A model generated the notes under the pieces. It saw only the letters and a list, made by a program, of their open reading frames with translations, ran no database searches and was not told the origin of the DNA. This document shows, in pieces, positions 1 to 7,556 of a stretch of 64,000 nucleotides of DNA. A program made the translations under genes and the position numbers. Numbering within the stretch: position 1 is the first letter of the stretch; each line of letters begins with the position of its first letter. This stretch comes from JAFGPL01 sp963781805 (GTDB lineage Bacteria; Bacteroidota; Bacteroidia; Bacteroidales; UBA10428): positions 248,001-312,000 of the forward strand of contig CAWAHF010000004.1 in NCBI GenBank assembly GCA_963781805.1, in the 5' to 3' direction.

Positions 1-2787
1 GTGATCGTTCAATAATAAGTTAACAAAAGGTTTGACCGGAATCCGTCCGGCTTTCCCTGGCAGATTGCTTGCTAAAGATATTGAAATAAGCCAACGATCA
101 AATCCATTGCTTTCGTTAACAGGTGATATCAACCCCCCTTCAGATAAAGTCATTTGTCTGGACCAGAAGGTTTTTGGAAACACTTCAAAACGATCAGGAT
201 AGAATCCCTGGTAAAGATATTGCTCACGACCACTCCTTCCGCTCGCAGAAAGGCCATAAAAGGGGGTATTTGAAGTATTTTTCAACATTGTTCCTGTAAA
301 CAACCTTATATCCAAGCCATTACCATTTCCGTGATAATTAATTTTATAATTGACTTCCATGGATGTTTTTTGAAATGAATTATCGGATTCAAAAGAAGCC
401 GACAGGTTAAAAGGATTGTTTAAACCTGTCTTTTCTAAGAAGTATCCAAACTGCAGATAAGACTTCATTTTTGCCTTCTCCATAAGTTCAATCTGATAAA
501 GATCTGATGCTGCAATATAGTTCACATACACCTTCTGTTTTATAGGATTATTCATTTTGATGTTTCTGAAATACAGATTTAATCCGGCTTTAGCTTTGTA
601 ATAGTTTTGATATCCCGGGGCCCCAAATTGTGTACCCTCCAAATTTATTGTTGCCTTCCTGATAAAATTTTCATAGGGTGTAATGTTGAATGAAATTTTA
701 AAAAATCCAGCCAGACTCTGATTTTTGAATGAATAGAAAGGCATTGTAAAATACTCCAGAGGTTTGGGTATAAATAGACCGTTATAAAATGCCATACCGA
801 TCATAAAACCATCTTCTTTGGTCCAGTTAATACCGGGGATATACATTAAGGATCGTTTGTCAGGATCATCAATAGTAAAATAGAACTGAGTACGGATGGG
901 ATCAACCTTACGGCAGATACCCGATTTTCGGATATTGTTATTAAGTCTGTATAATTCAGGCATTACATGCATGGGATCTATTTTTATTTCAGAATAATTC
1001 CCCTCCGGGATATTAATCCTTCGCTGACCCTCAAAACCATCTACCCACTTCTCAAAACAGATTGAATCTCCATTCATGCCGGAGATGACCAATGGTGATG
1101 CCAACTCACCTATATTTTTTACGAACAACTGCTGGTTCTCAAACCGAACCACTTTGTAGTCAATCCGTTTGGTCGTACCCAGGAAATCACTAAAAAACCA
1201 GGTTAAGTTTTTATTTGTATGGGATTCAAATATACGTTGAAGATCATCGGGTTGAGGATGTTTGAATTTCCATTTTTGATAATATTCATGCATCGTGGAA
1301 TCAAAAAGGGAATCTCCAAGATAAGCCCTCAGATAATTGAAACCCATGGCTACTTTATTATAGATGATAATGTTGTAATTTGAAAAACTGTAATCCATTG
1401 CAGCCAGGTTAATTGGTTGTTCAAGGTTCTCTCTGGCTAGAATTAGCCATCCAAGTTCCTGCATTTGCTTCACAGGCATATTCTCTATATGAAAAAAGGT
1501 TGCCAGTTTCCTGTTTTTCAAATAGACTTCCCAAAGCTTCTTATTGGGATATCTTTGTTCCATATATCGTACCTCGTAAGCACTTGTAATACCTTCATCC
1601 ATATATGGGTACCGGCGTTCATTAGATCCAAGTGCGGCATAAAACCAGCTATGGCAAACTTCATGAGCAATAGTTTCATCTAGGGAGTAGGCGTCATCAA
1701 CAAGACCAATCACTGTTGAGCCAGGGTATTCCATCCCGATACCGGCGCTAAGGGAGCTTTGAACTGCCGTAAATTCATTATAAGGATAATCACCAATCCA
1801 GTTTGAAAAAGAACTAATTGAATGATTCACATATTCCAGAGCATTCTTCCAAAGCTCAGCCTGCTGATTGGTAAACATCACCCAGGTAGTCACTTCCCTT
1901 CCGGAGTCAGGAAGCTTTACTTTCCCTTTCATTACATGGAACCTTTTATCAGCAAACCATGCGAAATCATGTATATGATTTCCTGTATATCGCAATGTTT
2001 TCATTTGCACTGATGAAGAAGGAAACTTGTTCCCGGTATTGTTTAATGAACTTTTCCATGCAGTATCGGCAGCAAGTTTTTCAAGCATTTGCTCTTCCCG
2101 GTGATTTTGAAGTTCTCCTGTAGCGCCCACAATATAATTAGCAGGTAACGTAATGCTTACATCAAAATTGCCAAATTCAGAATAGAACTCTCCCTGATCC
2201 AGATAGGACATCTGGTGCCAGCCTGACCTGTCGTAAACCGCAGGTTTGGGATACCATTGGGAAATTTGATATGATTGCCCGATGTGACCTAATCTGGAAG
2301 TCACTCCTTCTGGAATTTTTATATGGAAAGGTGTGGTAATTAGTATCGTATCACCAGCACAGACAGGCTTATTTAAAAGAATCTGGCAAATATCTGGCTG
2401 GTTAGGCAATAAATTCCATAGAACTTGCTGGCTGTCAACCTCAAAGTCCAATGAATCAATATATCCCTTCAACTCTGCATTATTGAAAAGCCTTTGTCTA
2501 CCTTTCAATCTAAACAACTCCCTGGCTAATGGAGTATTATTATTAGAATAACCATTTGGCCACAGATGAAAAAAGAGAAATTTAAGGGTATCCGGAGAAT
2601 TATTGATGTACTCGACTGTTTCGAATGCACTTAATTCATGACAGCTATCATTAAGTACTACATGAATCCAATAATTTGCCTCCTGCTGAAAATAGTCCTG
2701 TGAAGAAGCCTTTGGAAAAGGCCAGATAATCATCAAACAGATTAGCAAAAACTGCCATATTGTATATGTACGGAAAAGAATCCTCAC
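1..2787 (-). CDS. M1-family zinc metallopeptidase, secreted (partial, 3' end outside window)
   Basis: This is an exported gluzincin peptidase of the M1 (aminopeptidase N-like) family. The frame is open from a GTG at 2787 to the window edge (929 codons). The GTG is preceded by an AGAAGAA ribosome-binding stretch and gives a hydrophobic signal peptide of about 30 residues ending KASSQ. The zinc motif HEVCH is at residues 375-379 and the third ligand E398 follows exactly 18 residues later (HEXXH-X18-E). A GMEYP segment at 351-355 stands in the place of the family's GAMEN substrate motif. The last 400 or so residues are beta-rich with alternating polar and hydrophobic residues and contain no second catalytic motif. 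A terminator at 2832-2858 separates it from the gene upstream. The family assignment is firm; the substrate is unknown. Confidence 0.9.
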   Translation of the reverse strand, partial: MRILFRTYTIWQFLLICLMIIWPFPKASSQDYFQQEANYWIHVVLNDSCHELSAFETVEYINNSPDTLKFLFFHLWPNGYSNNNTPLARELFRLKGRQRLFNNAELKGYIDSLDFEVDSQQVLWNLLPNQPDICQILLNKPVCAGDTILITTPFHIKIPEGVTSRLGHIGQSYQISQWYPKPAVYDRSGWHQMSYLDQGEFYSEFGNFDVSITLPANYIVGATGELQNHREEQMLEKLAADTAWKSSLNNTGNKFPSSSVQMKTLRYTGNHIHDFAWFADKRFHVMKGKVKLPDSGREVTTWVMFTNQQAELWKNALEYVNHSISSFSNWIGDYPYNEFTAVQSSLSAGIGMEYPGSTVIGLVDDAYSLDETIAHEVCHSWFYAALGSNERRYPYMDEGITSAYEVRYMEQRYPNKKLWEVYLKNRKLATFFHIENMPVKQMQELGWLILARENLEQPINLAAMDYSFSNYNIIIYNKVAMGFNYLRAYLGDSLFDSTMHEYYQKWKFKHPQPDDLQRIFESHTNKNLTWFFSDFLGTTKRIDYKVVRFENQQLFVKNIGELASPLVISGMNGDSICFEKWVDGFEGQRRINIPEGNYSEIKIDPMHVMPELYRLNNNIRKSGICRKVDPIRTQFYFTIDDPDKRSLMYIPGINWTKEDGFMIGMAFYNGLFIPKPLEYFTMPFYSFKNQSLAGFFKISFNITPYENFIRKATINLEGTQFGAPGYQNYYKAKAGLNLYFRNIKMNNPIKQKVYVNYIAASDLYQIELMEKAKMKSYLQFGYFLEKTGLNNPFNLSASFESDNSFQKTSMEVNYKINYHGNGNGLDIRLFTGTMLKNTSNTPFYGLSASGRSGREQYLYQGFYPDRFEVFPKTFWSRQMTLSEGGLISPVNESNGFDRWLISISLASNLPGKAGRIPVKPFVNLLLNDH

Positions 2788-2831
2788 TTCTTCTTAATAT
2801 CTTTTAGCTGGTTATAGCTACTTTATCAAAA

Positions 2832-2858
2832 GAAAAAAAGGCAGTAAAAACTGCCCTT
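2832..2858 (-). terminator. Rho-independent terminator
   Basis: Read on the minus strand, GGGCAGT and ACTGCC form a stem with a short T-rich loop, followed by a run of seven T and TCTTTT. It lies downstream of the small membrane protein gene ending at 2945 and before the peptidase start at 2787. Confidence 0.8.
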
Positions 2859-2944
2859 ATTCCTAAAAATACTATTCCTTAGCTCATAGTATTTTCCTGA
2901 CAAATTATTTCCTATAAACAATAAATACCGGCAAGTCAATACGT

Positions 2945-3100
2945 TTAAAAGATTCTTCTGCCTTGAATTACCCTAAGAATTACTGCAATAATTGCAATAA
3001 CAAGCAAAATGTGTATGATACCTCCTGAATGATACCCTAAAAATCCGATTGCCCATGCGATAAGCAGGATTACTGCGATAACATAAAGTAAATTTCCCAT
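2945..3100 (-). CDS. lmo0937-family small membrane protein (DUF5670-like)
   Basis: A 51-residue protein that starts MGNLLYVIAVILLIAW and ends IQGRRIF. It has two hydrophobic helices (about residues 3-21 and 28-44) separated by a GYHSGG turn, and a basic C-terminus. This pattern matches the lmo0937/DUF5670 family of tiny inner-membrane proteins often found beside general-stress genes. The molecular function is not known. ATG at 3100 is the only sensible start. A TTACACAA half-site at 3147-3154, the same octamer found in the 39-bp stress element, lies about 47 bp upstream. A strong terminator follows the stop. Confidence 0.8.
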   Translation of the reverse strand: MGNLLYVIAVILLIAWAIGFLGYHSGGIIHILLVIAIIAVILRVIQGRRIF

Positions 3101-3200
3101 GATATTGAATTTTAAAAATTTTATTGATTATAATTAGAAATATATGTTACACAAAGTTTTTGCCCTGTCAATCCTTTCTTACTTTGATCGATAATTGATT

Positions 3201-3644
3201 CTAAAAATTGGTGGTTGACAATACAACTTGCTCACCAGGATTTTGAACATCACCATTGTCTTCGGCAGTGATATATATTCTGGCTGGTTTATATGAAGAT
3301 ACAGTCTCCAAAGAGGCTTTCAGTTTTTTTGATAAAAGACCCGTGGATGTATTCAATTGACCTAAATTTTCCGTTTTTCCCTGATCCGTATCCATCCAGA
3401 CTACATAGTTGTGTTTGGATGACTGCAGTTTTTCAACTTCAGCTAAATTTGATACTTGAATTTGAATATTATAATTCTGGTTTTTGTCTCTTTTTACCTT
3501 TATTTTACCTTGTGCTGCCGGAACAATTGCCGAAGGTGAAAAACTTGATTTCACCGCACATGAGCTAAATGAAAATACCATCAGAGTCATCAAAATACCC
3601 GTAAGGATATTTTTTATTAGCTTCTTGAATCCATTTGTTTTCAT
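3201..3644 (-). CDS. Hypothetical lipoprotein
   Basis: 147 residues. Residues 1-29 form a lipoprotein signal peptide with a lipobox ending FSSC, so the mature N-terminus would be lipidated. The mature part is beta-rich. It includes a VKRDKNQNYNIQIQVSNLAE stretch followed by VVWMDTDQGKTENLGQL, which resembles small immunoglobulin-like domains, but no named family could be assigned. It lies 7 bp downstream of the coiled-coil lipoprotein gene (3652-4104) on the same strand and is probably co-transcribed with it from the promoter at 4213-4281. Confidence 0.7.
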   Translation of the reverse strand: MKTNGFKKLIKNILTGILMTLMVFSFSSCAVKSSFSPSAIVPAAQGKIKVKRDKNQNYNIQIQVSNLAEVEKLQSSKHNYVVWMDTDQGKTENLGQLNTSTGLLSKKLKASLETVSSYKPARIYITAEDNGDVQNPGEQVVLSTTNF

Positions 3645-3651
3645 TTTGTTT

Positions 3652-4104
3652 TTATTTTAAGTTTTTGACTGTTAAATCTTTAATTGCTGTACCCAACTCA
3701 TCCATATCATGGTTGAATTCTTTTTTAAAAGATGTCCATTTATCTTGTCCTTCGTCCACGTAATTCTCCAGATTCTTTTTTAATTCGCTGTTTTTTTGTT
3801 CTAAGTCTGCCACCGTCTTTTCATATTTTGCTTTGGTAGCCTTTTCACTTTTGGCTATTCTGGCTTTGAATTCAGCAATGATTTTCTCATTGTTGCTGAT
3901 TTTTTCTTCTGAGTCCTTTTTAAATTGTTGAATAGAATCATTCAATGCCTGGTTAAGCTGTTGTTTAGCCTCTGTTACCTTTTCTTTTGCCTGTTGTAAA
4001 TTATCTTTTGCATTTTCAACTTTCTTAGAAGAGGATTGGCAACCGGTTATCATGGTTCCAATCAAAAATCCTGTGGCAATCAGCATTAAAATCGTTTTTT
4101 TCAT
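3652..4104 (-). CDS. Coiled-coil lipoprotein, sll1863-family stress response protein
   Basis: 150 residues from the ATG at 4104, which begins a lipoprotein signal (MKKTILMLIATGFLIG...TGC). A longer frame runs upstream to 4185 but adds residues with no export signal and would cover the probable leader. After the lipidated Cys, almost the whole protein is a charged Lys/Glu/Gln-rich coiled coil, ending in a conserved-looking tail (WTSFKKEFNHDMDELGTAIK). This matches the sll1863-type stress response proteins of Bacteroidota. It is likely periplasmic, anchored to a membrane by its lipid. It is first gene of a two-gene unit and is preceded by one of three copies of the 39-bp element. The family call is moderate. 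Confidence 0.72.
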   Translation of the reverse strand: MKKTILMLIATGFLIGTMITGCQSSSKKVENAKDNLQQAKEKVTEAKQQLNQALNDSIQQFKKDSEEKISNNEKIIAEFKARIAKSEKATKAKYEKTVADLEQKNSELKKNLENYVDEGQDKWTSFKKEFNHDMDELGTAIKDLTVKNLK

Positions 4105-4212
4105 TGTATTAAAATTTAAGGTTAAAGAATAACGCTCTCCAAAATACTTTCTTGAATTTAGTTGGGAGCGCCAGGGATAAATCAAATAAATTTTGAATAA
4201 ATATTAATGATA

Positions 4213-4281
4213 CAAAGATGGTTCCCTTTAAATCGAAATGTATTACACAATTATGGAAATAGGTTACATGATTCACACATT
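4213..4281 (-). promoter_or_regulatory. 39-bp stress element, copy A, with -7-like box
   Basis: On the minus strand the element (4281-4243) reads AATGTGTGAAT, one variable base, ATGTAA, 13 mostly variable bases, then TTGTGTAA. Exactly 22 bp later comes CATCTTTG (4220-4213), close to the Bacteroidota -7 box TAnnTTTG. No TTG is present at the -33 position, as expected for a promoter that needs an activator. The distal end of the element overlaps the last codons and stop of the AraC-type gene (4273-4833). It would drive the lipoprotein pair 3652-4104 and 3201-3644. Confidence 0.75.
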
Positions 4282-4833
4282 CTCCTGAGTAATAAGTCTG
4301 ATGTTCTTGATTATTTGAAAGTGGGAAGGTGAAAAGCCGGTAACTTCCTTAAACTGGCTGGATAATTTTGCTACGCTCTTATAGTTTAGCTGATAAGCAA
4401 TTTCGGTAAGATTAAGTTTATAATAAACAAGCAATTCTTTTGCCCGTTCTATCGTGTGCTTGATAAAATATTTTTCGAGTGTAATGTTCTCAACTTCAAA
4501 AAAAAGGGTTGATAGATAGGTATAGTCATAATTGAGTTTTTTACTTAAATATTCTGATAAATTTGTTTTTAGCTGTTTATCTGAATAATGAACCATTTCA
4601 ACAATAACTTTCTTTATTTTTGCAATCAACTTACCTTTTTGTTCGTCCAGCAGTTCAAATCCTGATTTTTTTAAAGCAGTGTTTAGTTGTTCCAGTTGTT
4701 CCGATGAAATTTCTTCCTTGATTTTTACTTCACCTAACTCTATAAAAGGTTTATTAAGCCCTAATTTTTCCAACTCAGACCTTACCACCATTTTGCAACG
4801 TATACAAACCATATTTTTGATGTAGATTGTCAT
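4273..4833 (-). CDS. AraC-family regulator with N-terminal HMA-like domain
   Basis: 186 residues in two parts. Residues 1-65 resemble a heavy-metal-associated (HMA/ferredoxin-like) fold: TIYIKNMVCIRCKMVV with a CxxC at C10/C13, then a beta-alpha-beta pattern ending GFELLDEQ. Residues 75-180 are an AraC/XylS DNA-binding domain with two helix-turn-helix segments (YLSTLFFEVENITLEKYFIK and LTEIAYQLNYKSVAKLSSQF, followed by TGFSPSHFQ). The CxxC suggests metal or redox sensing; this is inferred, not shown. The gene lies between a cupin gene and the coiled-coil lipoprotein, and its 3' end overlaps a copy of the 39-bp element, which makes it the best local candidate to bind that element. Confidence 0.85.
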   Translation of the reverse strand: MTIYIKNMVCIRCKMVVRSELEKLGLNKPFIELGEVKIKEEISSEQLEQLNTALKKSGFELLDEQKGKLIAKIKKVIVEMVHYSDKQLKTNLSEYLSKKLNYDYTYLSTLFFEVENITLEKYFIKHTIERAKELLVYYKLNLTEIAYQLNYKSVAKLSSQFKEVTGFSPSHFQIIKNIRLITQENV

Positions 4834-4886
4834 TTCTTTAAAGTTCTTTTAAAAAGGAATTCTCTGATAAATTCGAATCCCCTGGT

Positions 4887-5231
4887 TTATGTATCTTCAT
4901 AACCACTTTTAATAATTGTCAAAATCATTTTGAACCGCTCGTTTGCTTTTACATAATTTGGTGTATGAGCTGGTATAATAATTGACTGGCCAGTTTCAAG
5001 AGTATTGGATTTGCCATCAATTACAATTTCTGCTTTACCCTCAATTATTTGAGCAAAAGAATCGAACGGTGAAATATTTTCAGTCAACCCTTCACCTGAA
5101 TCAAATGCTGAAACGCTTATATTACCTGTTGTCTTTTTAATAATTGTTTTGTTAACAACAGAATGTGGAACATATTCAATTATTTCAACAATTATATACG
5201 ACTTTGATTTTTCAACTTCTATATTATCCAT
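4887..5231 (-). CDS. Cupin-domain protein
   Basis: 114 residues forming a single small beta-barrel cupin. Visible are a DSFAQIIEGKAEIVIDGKS strand pair and the second motif GQSIIIPAHTPNYVKANERFKMILTI. The usual His-rich metal ligands of motif 1 are missing (no HxH before FAQIIEGKAE), so metal binding is doubtful. Such proteins are common small-molecule sensors or isomerases; no substrate can be named. It sits 53 bp upstream of the AraC-HMA regulator on the same strand and is probably its operon partner. Confidence 0.8.
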   Translation of the reverse strand: MDNIEVEKSKSYIIVEIIEYVPHSVVNKTIIKKTTGNISVSAFDSGEGLTENISPFDSFAQIIEGKAEIVIDGKSNTLETGQSIIIPAHTPNYVKANERFKMILTIIKSGYEDT

Positions 5232-5299
5232 ATGTTGAATATTTGTCCATATTATAATTCAGGATTAACAATATGATTATATAAAAAGTCTTTGTGCAT

Positions 5300-5512
5300 T
5301 TAAAAATTGTAACCAAAATGTTCAATAAGTCTGTGCATTTCCATTTTGGTCTTTCCAAGTTTTATTTGCAATCTTTCAAACATTTTATCCATGGAACCTG
5401 CTTCAAAATATAAGTCACGATCCGTAAGACCAGAATATTTTTGTCTGAACCTTTTTTTTTGCTCCTCCCATTTTCCTTCAATAGGCGATGCGTTGAATGT
5501 TTTCTGTATCAT
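5300..5512 (-). CDS. CsbD-like general stress protein
   Basis: 70 residues. The pattern IEGKWEEQKKRFRQKYSGLTDRDLYFEAGSMDKMFERLQIKLGKTKMEM is typical of CsbD-family proteins, which in many bacteria are induced by general stress and have no known biochemical activity. It has no signal peptide, so it is cytoplasmic. It is one of two CsbD-like proteins in the window (the other at 10478-10663), with a longer C-terminal tail. No copy of the 39-bp element was found in the 150 bp upstream. Confidence 0.85.
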   Translation of the reverse strand: MIQKTFNASPIEGKWEEQKKRFRQKYSGLTDRDLYFEAGSMDKMFERLQIKLGKTKMEMHRLIEHFGYNF

Positions 5513-5669
5513 CTTTTTTGATTTTATAAGCTGAGTAAATTAAATTATAACTGAATAATCAGATATCCATATAAATGTTTATTAATATCATTTAGAAATA
5601 GTTGTATCATACCTTCATTTATGAAATATAACACGAATCCATTTCATTTAAGAAAAAAATGGGTCAGTC

Positions 5670-5879
5670 CTATTTCTTTGGGCCGACCAGAAGAATAATT
5701 CCCCCAACCAACATAATACCTGCTCCAACATAGGGTGACCATTTGACGCGATGGGGTTCAGCACTGGTTATTTCAAGCTTACCTATATCCACCACTTTCT
5801 TCCTTGTAAAAAAGCCAAATCCGGTAATAATGGTGAATAACAACCCGATGACGATGAGTATGACACCAATTTTTTTCAT
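5670..5879 (-). CDS. Small two-helix membrane protein
   Basis: 69 residues. The N-terminal helix is at residues 4-25 (IGVILIVIGLLFTIITGFGF) and the second at 49-66 (VGAGIMLVGGIILLVG). A short polar segment with EITSAEPHRVKW lies between them, and the C-terminus is PKK. The family is not recognised with certainty; it resembles DUF3185-type small inner-membrane proteins. Upstream it has both a full copy of the 39-bp element (5991-6029) and an extra TTACACAA half-site at 5906-5913, so it is likely part of the stress regulon. Confidence 0.7.
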   Translation of the reverse strand: MKKIGVILIVIGLLFTIITGFGFFTRKKVVDIGKLEITSAEPHRVKWSPYVGAGIMLVGGIILLVGPKK

Positions 5880-5961
5880 CTTAAAATACGTTGATAATTA
5901 AACTATTACACAATTGAATAAGAAAATTATGCCAATTGGTAGTTGCTACGATTTCACATGA

Positions 5962-6029
5962 TAAAGTTGATCTTTATATTTCCAAAAGTTTTACACAATT
6001 GCAGAAAAGATTTACATTATTCACACATT
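5962..6029 (-). promoter_or_regulatory. 39-bp stress element, copy B
   Basis: The minus-strand element (6029-5991) reads AATGTGTGAAT, A, ATGTAA, 13 mostly variable bases, TTGTGTAA, so all three conserved blocks are identical to copies A and C. At a spacing of 21-22 bp is CAACTTTAT, a weaker match to the CAnCTTTGT seen in the other two copies. It would drive the small membrane protein gene starting at 5879. A further octamer TTACACAA (plus strand) at 5906-5913 lies between this element and the gene. Confidence 0.7.
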
Positions 6030-6197
6030 TGTTATGACCATATTTTTTCATGGTTTGATCGATTTAAAGAATTACACTATTTGTTCAGTAACTTTTTTAA
6101 AATTTGTTAACACATGCGTCATCTTAATCCAATTACATTTTACAGTTATTAAATAATTCATGCAAATTAAGGGTCGAAATCAAATATATGGACTTTA

Positions 6198-6311
6198 TCT
6201 TTGTGAATCTTTGTGTCTTAGCGACTTAGTGGCAATGGGAAGATAGCCACAAACCTGCCAGCCGCATTGCTTTGGCAGGCGGGGGCACAAATTCACTAAG
6301 TATCACTAAGG
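6198..6311. repeat. Imperfect palindromic intergenic element
   Basis: The 509-bp gap 5880-6388 holds, besides the promoter region, an element with nested inverted repeats. Outer arms: CTTAGCGACTTAGTGGC near 6217-6233 against CACTAAGTATCACTAAG near 6294-6310. Inner stem: CCTGCCA at 6254-6260 against TGGCAGG at 6273-6279. It has the look of a REP/MITE-like intergenic repeat; no reading frame of interest was seen. Confidence 0.6.
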
Positions 6312-6388
6312 TAAGTTTGCAAAATACTGATTCCTAATTATATATTTTAATAAGTTTTAACCCTTAATTCGTATAATTCATGACCTAA

Positions 6389-6880
6389 TCATTTACAAAG
6401 CTCTTCGTATTCAAGCAATAACTTCCTGTCATATTCAATCGGTTTTAGTTGGTCGTTAACTGCATCATATTCATAAAGCTGTTTATTTACAGGATTAAAT
6501 GAAAATCGGGCTGTATTTAGCTGCCTGTCCGTATACATTTCGTAAACCATAAAATCGTAGGTTTTAGAATAATTCCATTCCTCATCTTGTCCGGGATTTG
6601 GGCTTCCTTCCAGGCTGACTCCAAAGGACAGTCCTCCATTCTTTACTACCGCTTTGTTTAGTCCTTTTATCAGTTGTTTGTATCGTGGAGAGGTTGTTAA
6701 AATCTTTGTTACCAATATATTTTTTTGTTCCGTTTTGTCTGGATTTTTTATCATGGTTTTTTCAGATGGCATATTTTTAGTTGCAGAGGGAGCCTTATCC
6801 ACCTTTTTACTTTGTTGATTTTTACAAGCAAAAGTACCCAGTATAGAAAATAAAATTATTGTTAATTTAACGTTTCCCAT
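6389..6880 (-). CDS. Hypothetical lipoprotein
   Basis: 163 residues. The N-terminus (MGNVKLTIILFSILGTFAC) is a lipoprotein signal peptide with Cys at position 19. A Lys/Ser/Pro-rich linker follows to about residue 55, then a compact domain with GLSFGVSLEGSPNPGQDEEW, a YDFMVYEMYTDRQLNTARF strand pair and ...NKQLYEYDAVNDQLKPIEYDRKLLLEYEELC. No family is recognised. The composition suggests a small periplasmic domain. It lies 32 bp downstream of the Dps gene and may share its transcript. Confidence 0.65.
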   Translation of the reverse strand: MGNVKLTIILFSILGTFACKNQQSKKVDKAPSATKNMPSEKTMIKNPDKTEQKNILVTKILTTSPRYKQLIKGLNKAVVKNGGLSFGVSLEGSPNPGQDEEWNYSKTYDFMVYEMYTDRQLNTARFSFNPVNKQLYEYDAVNDQLKPIEYDRKLLLEYEELCK

Positions 6881-6912
6881 ATGAATTAAATTTGGACGGT
6901 TTTATAATCAGG

Positions 6913-7386
6913 TTAAGATAAGTATGACTCAAACTTCCGGACCATTCTTTCGTGTTTTGCCATTAAGCCTGATACAAAATCAGCAGTGCCAGGATCCATA
7001 TATTTGCCGGGGACAGGAGTGGTATTACTTCGAATAAAGTGAATAATCGTTTCGTGATCGTTAACCAGTGTTTGAATAATTTGTTTTGGATTACTAAAGT
7101 CGTGATTTTCTTTGTCCAGATGTGTAACACTCAGAAAATCCAATAAAGAACCTAAAGCAAAATGTCCGAGTGACCTGACCCGTTCAGCAATATTATCAAT
7201 TATTATGTCCAACGCCTCATACTGATTTTTAAAAAACTTATGCAGTTCAATGAATTTTGGCCCATTAACATTCCAATAAACATTCCGGGTTTTGGTATAA
7301 AGTGCATACTCATTTGCTAACAGCTTGTTGAGGAAAGTTACAATTTCTTCGGTATCAATTTCGGAGATTTCTGATCTTAGTTTCAT
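6913..7386 (-). CDS. dps: Dps-family ferritin-like protein with altered ferroxidase site
   Basis: 157 residues from ATG 7386; a GTG two codons upstream at 7392 is less likely. The protein is a Dps-type four-helix bundle: YWNVNGPKFIELHKFFKNQY, then LDIIIDNIAERVRSLG. Dps proteins form 12-subunit shells that bind DNA and store iron using peroxide. Compared with E. coli Dps, the ferroxidase ligand H51 is replaced by Tyr (Y37 here) and D67 by Lys (K53), while H63, D78 and E82 are kept (H49, D64, E68). Iron oxidation may therefore be reduced or lost. It is a fitting member of the stress block. Confidence 0.88.
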   Translation of the reverse strand: MKLRSEISEIDTEEIVTFLNKLLANEYALYTKTRNVYWNVNGPKFIELHKFFKNQYEALDIIIDNIAERVRSLGHFALGSLLDFLSVTHLDKENHDFSNPKQIIQTLVNDHETIIHFIRSNTTPVPGKYMDPGTADFVSGLMAKHERMVRKFESYLS

Positions 7387-7556
7387 ATGCACTAAATTTA
7401 TTTATTAGGGCCAGATACCTGAACTTTGAAAAGGCGGCAAACTCCCATGAATTTTGTTTAAATTTATTGAATACGCAAGTCCGGTTATAAGTTTCGCATT
7501 TAAAAATTCATGTTCGTTTTAGATTATCTGAGTTAGTTATTTGAATTGAAATATTT

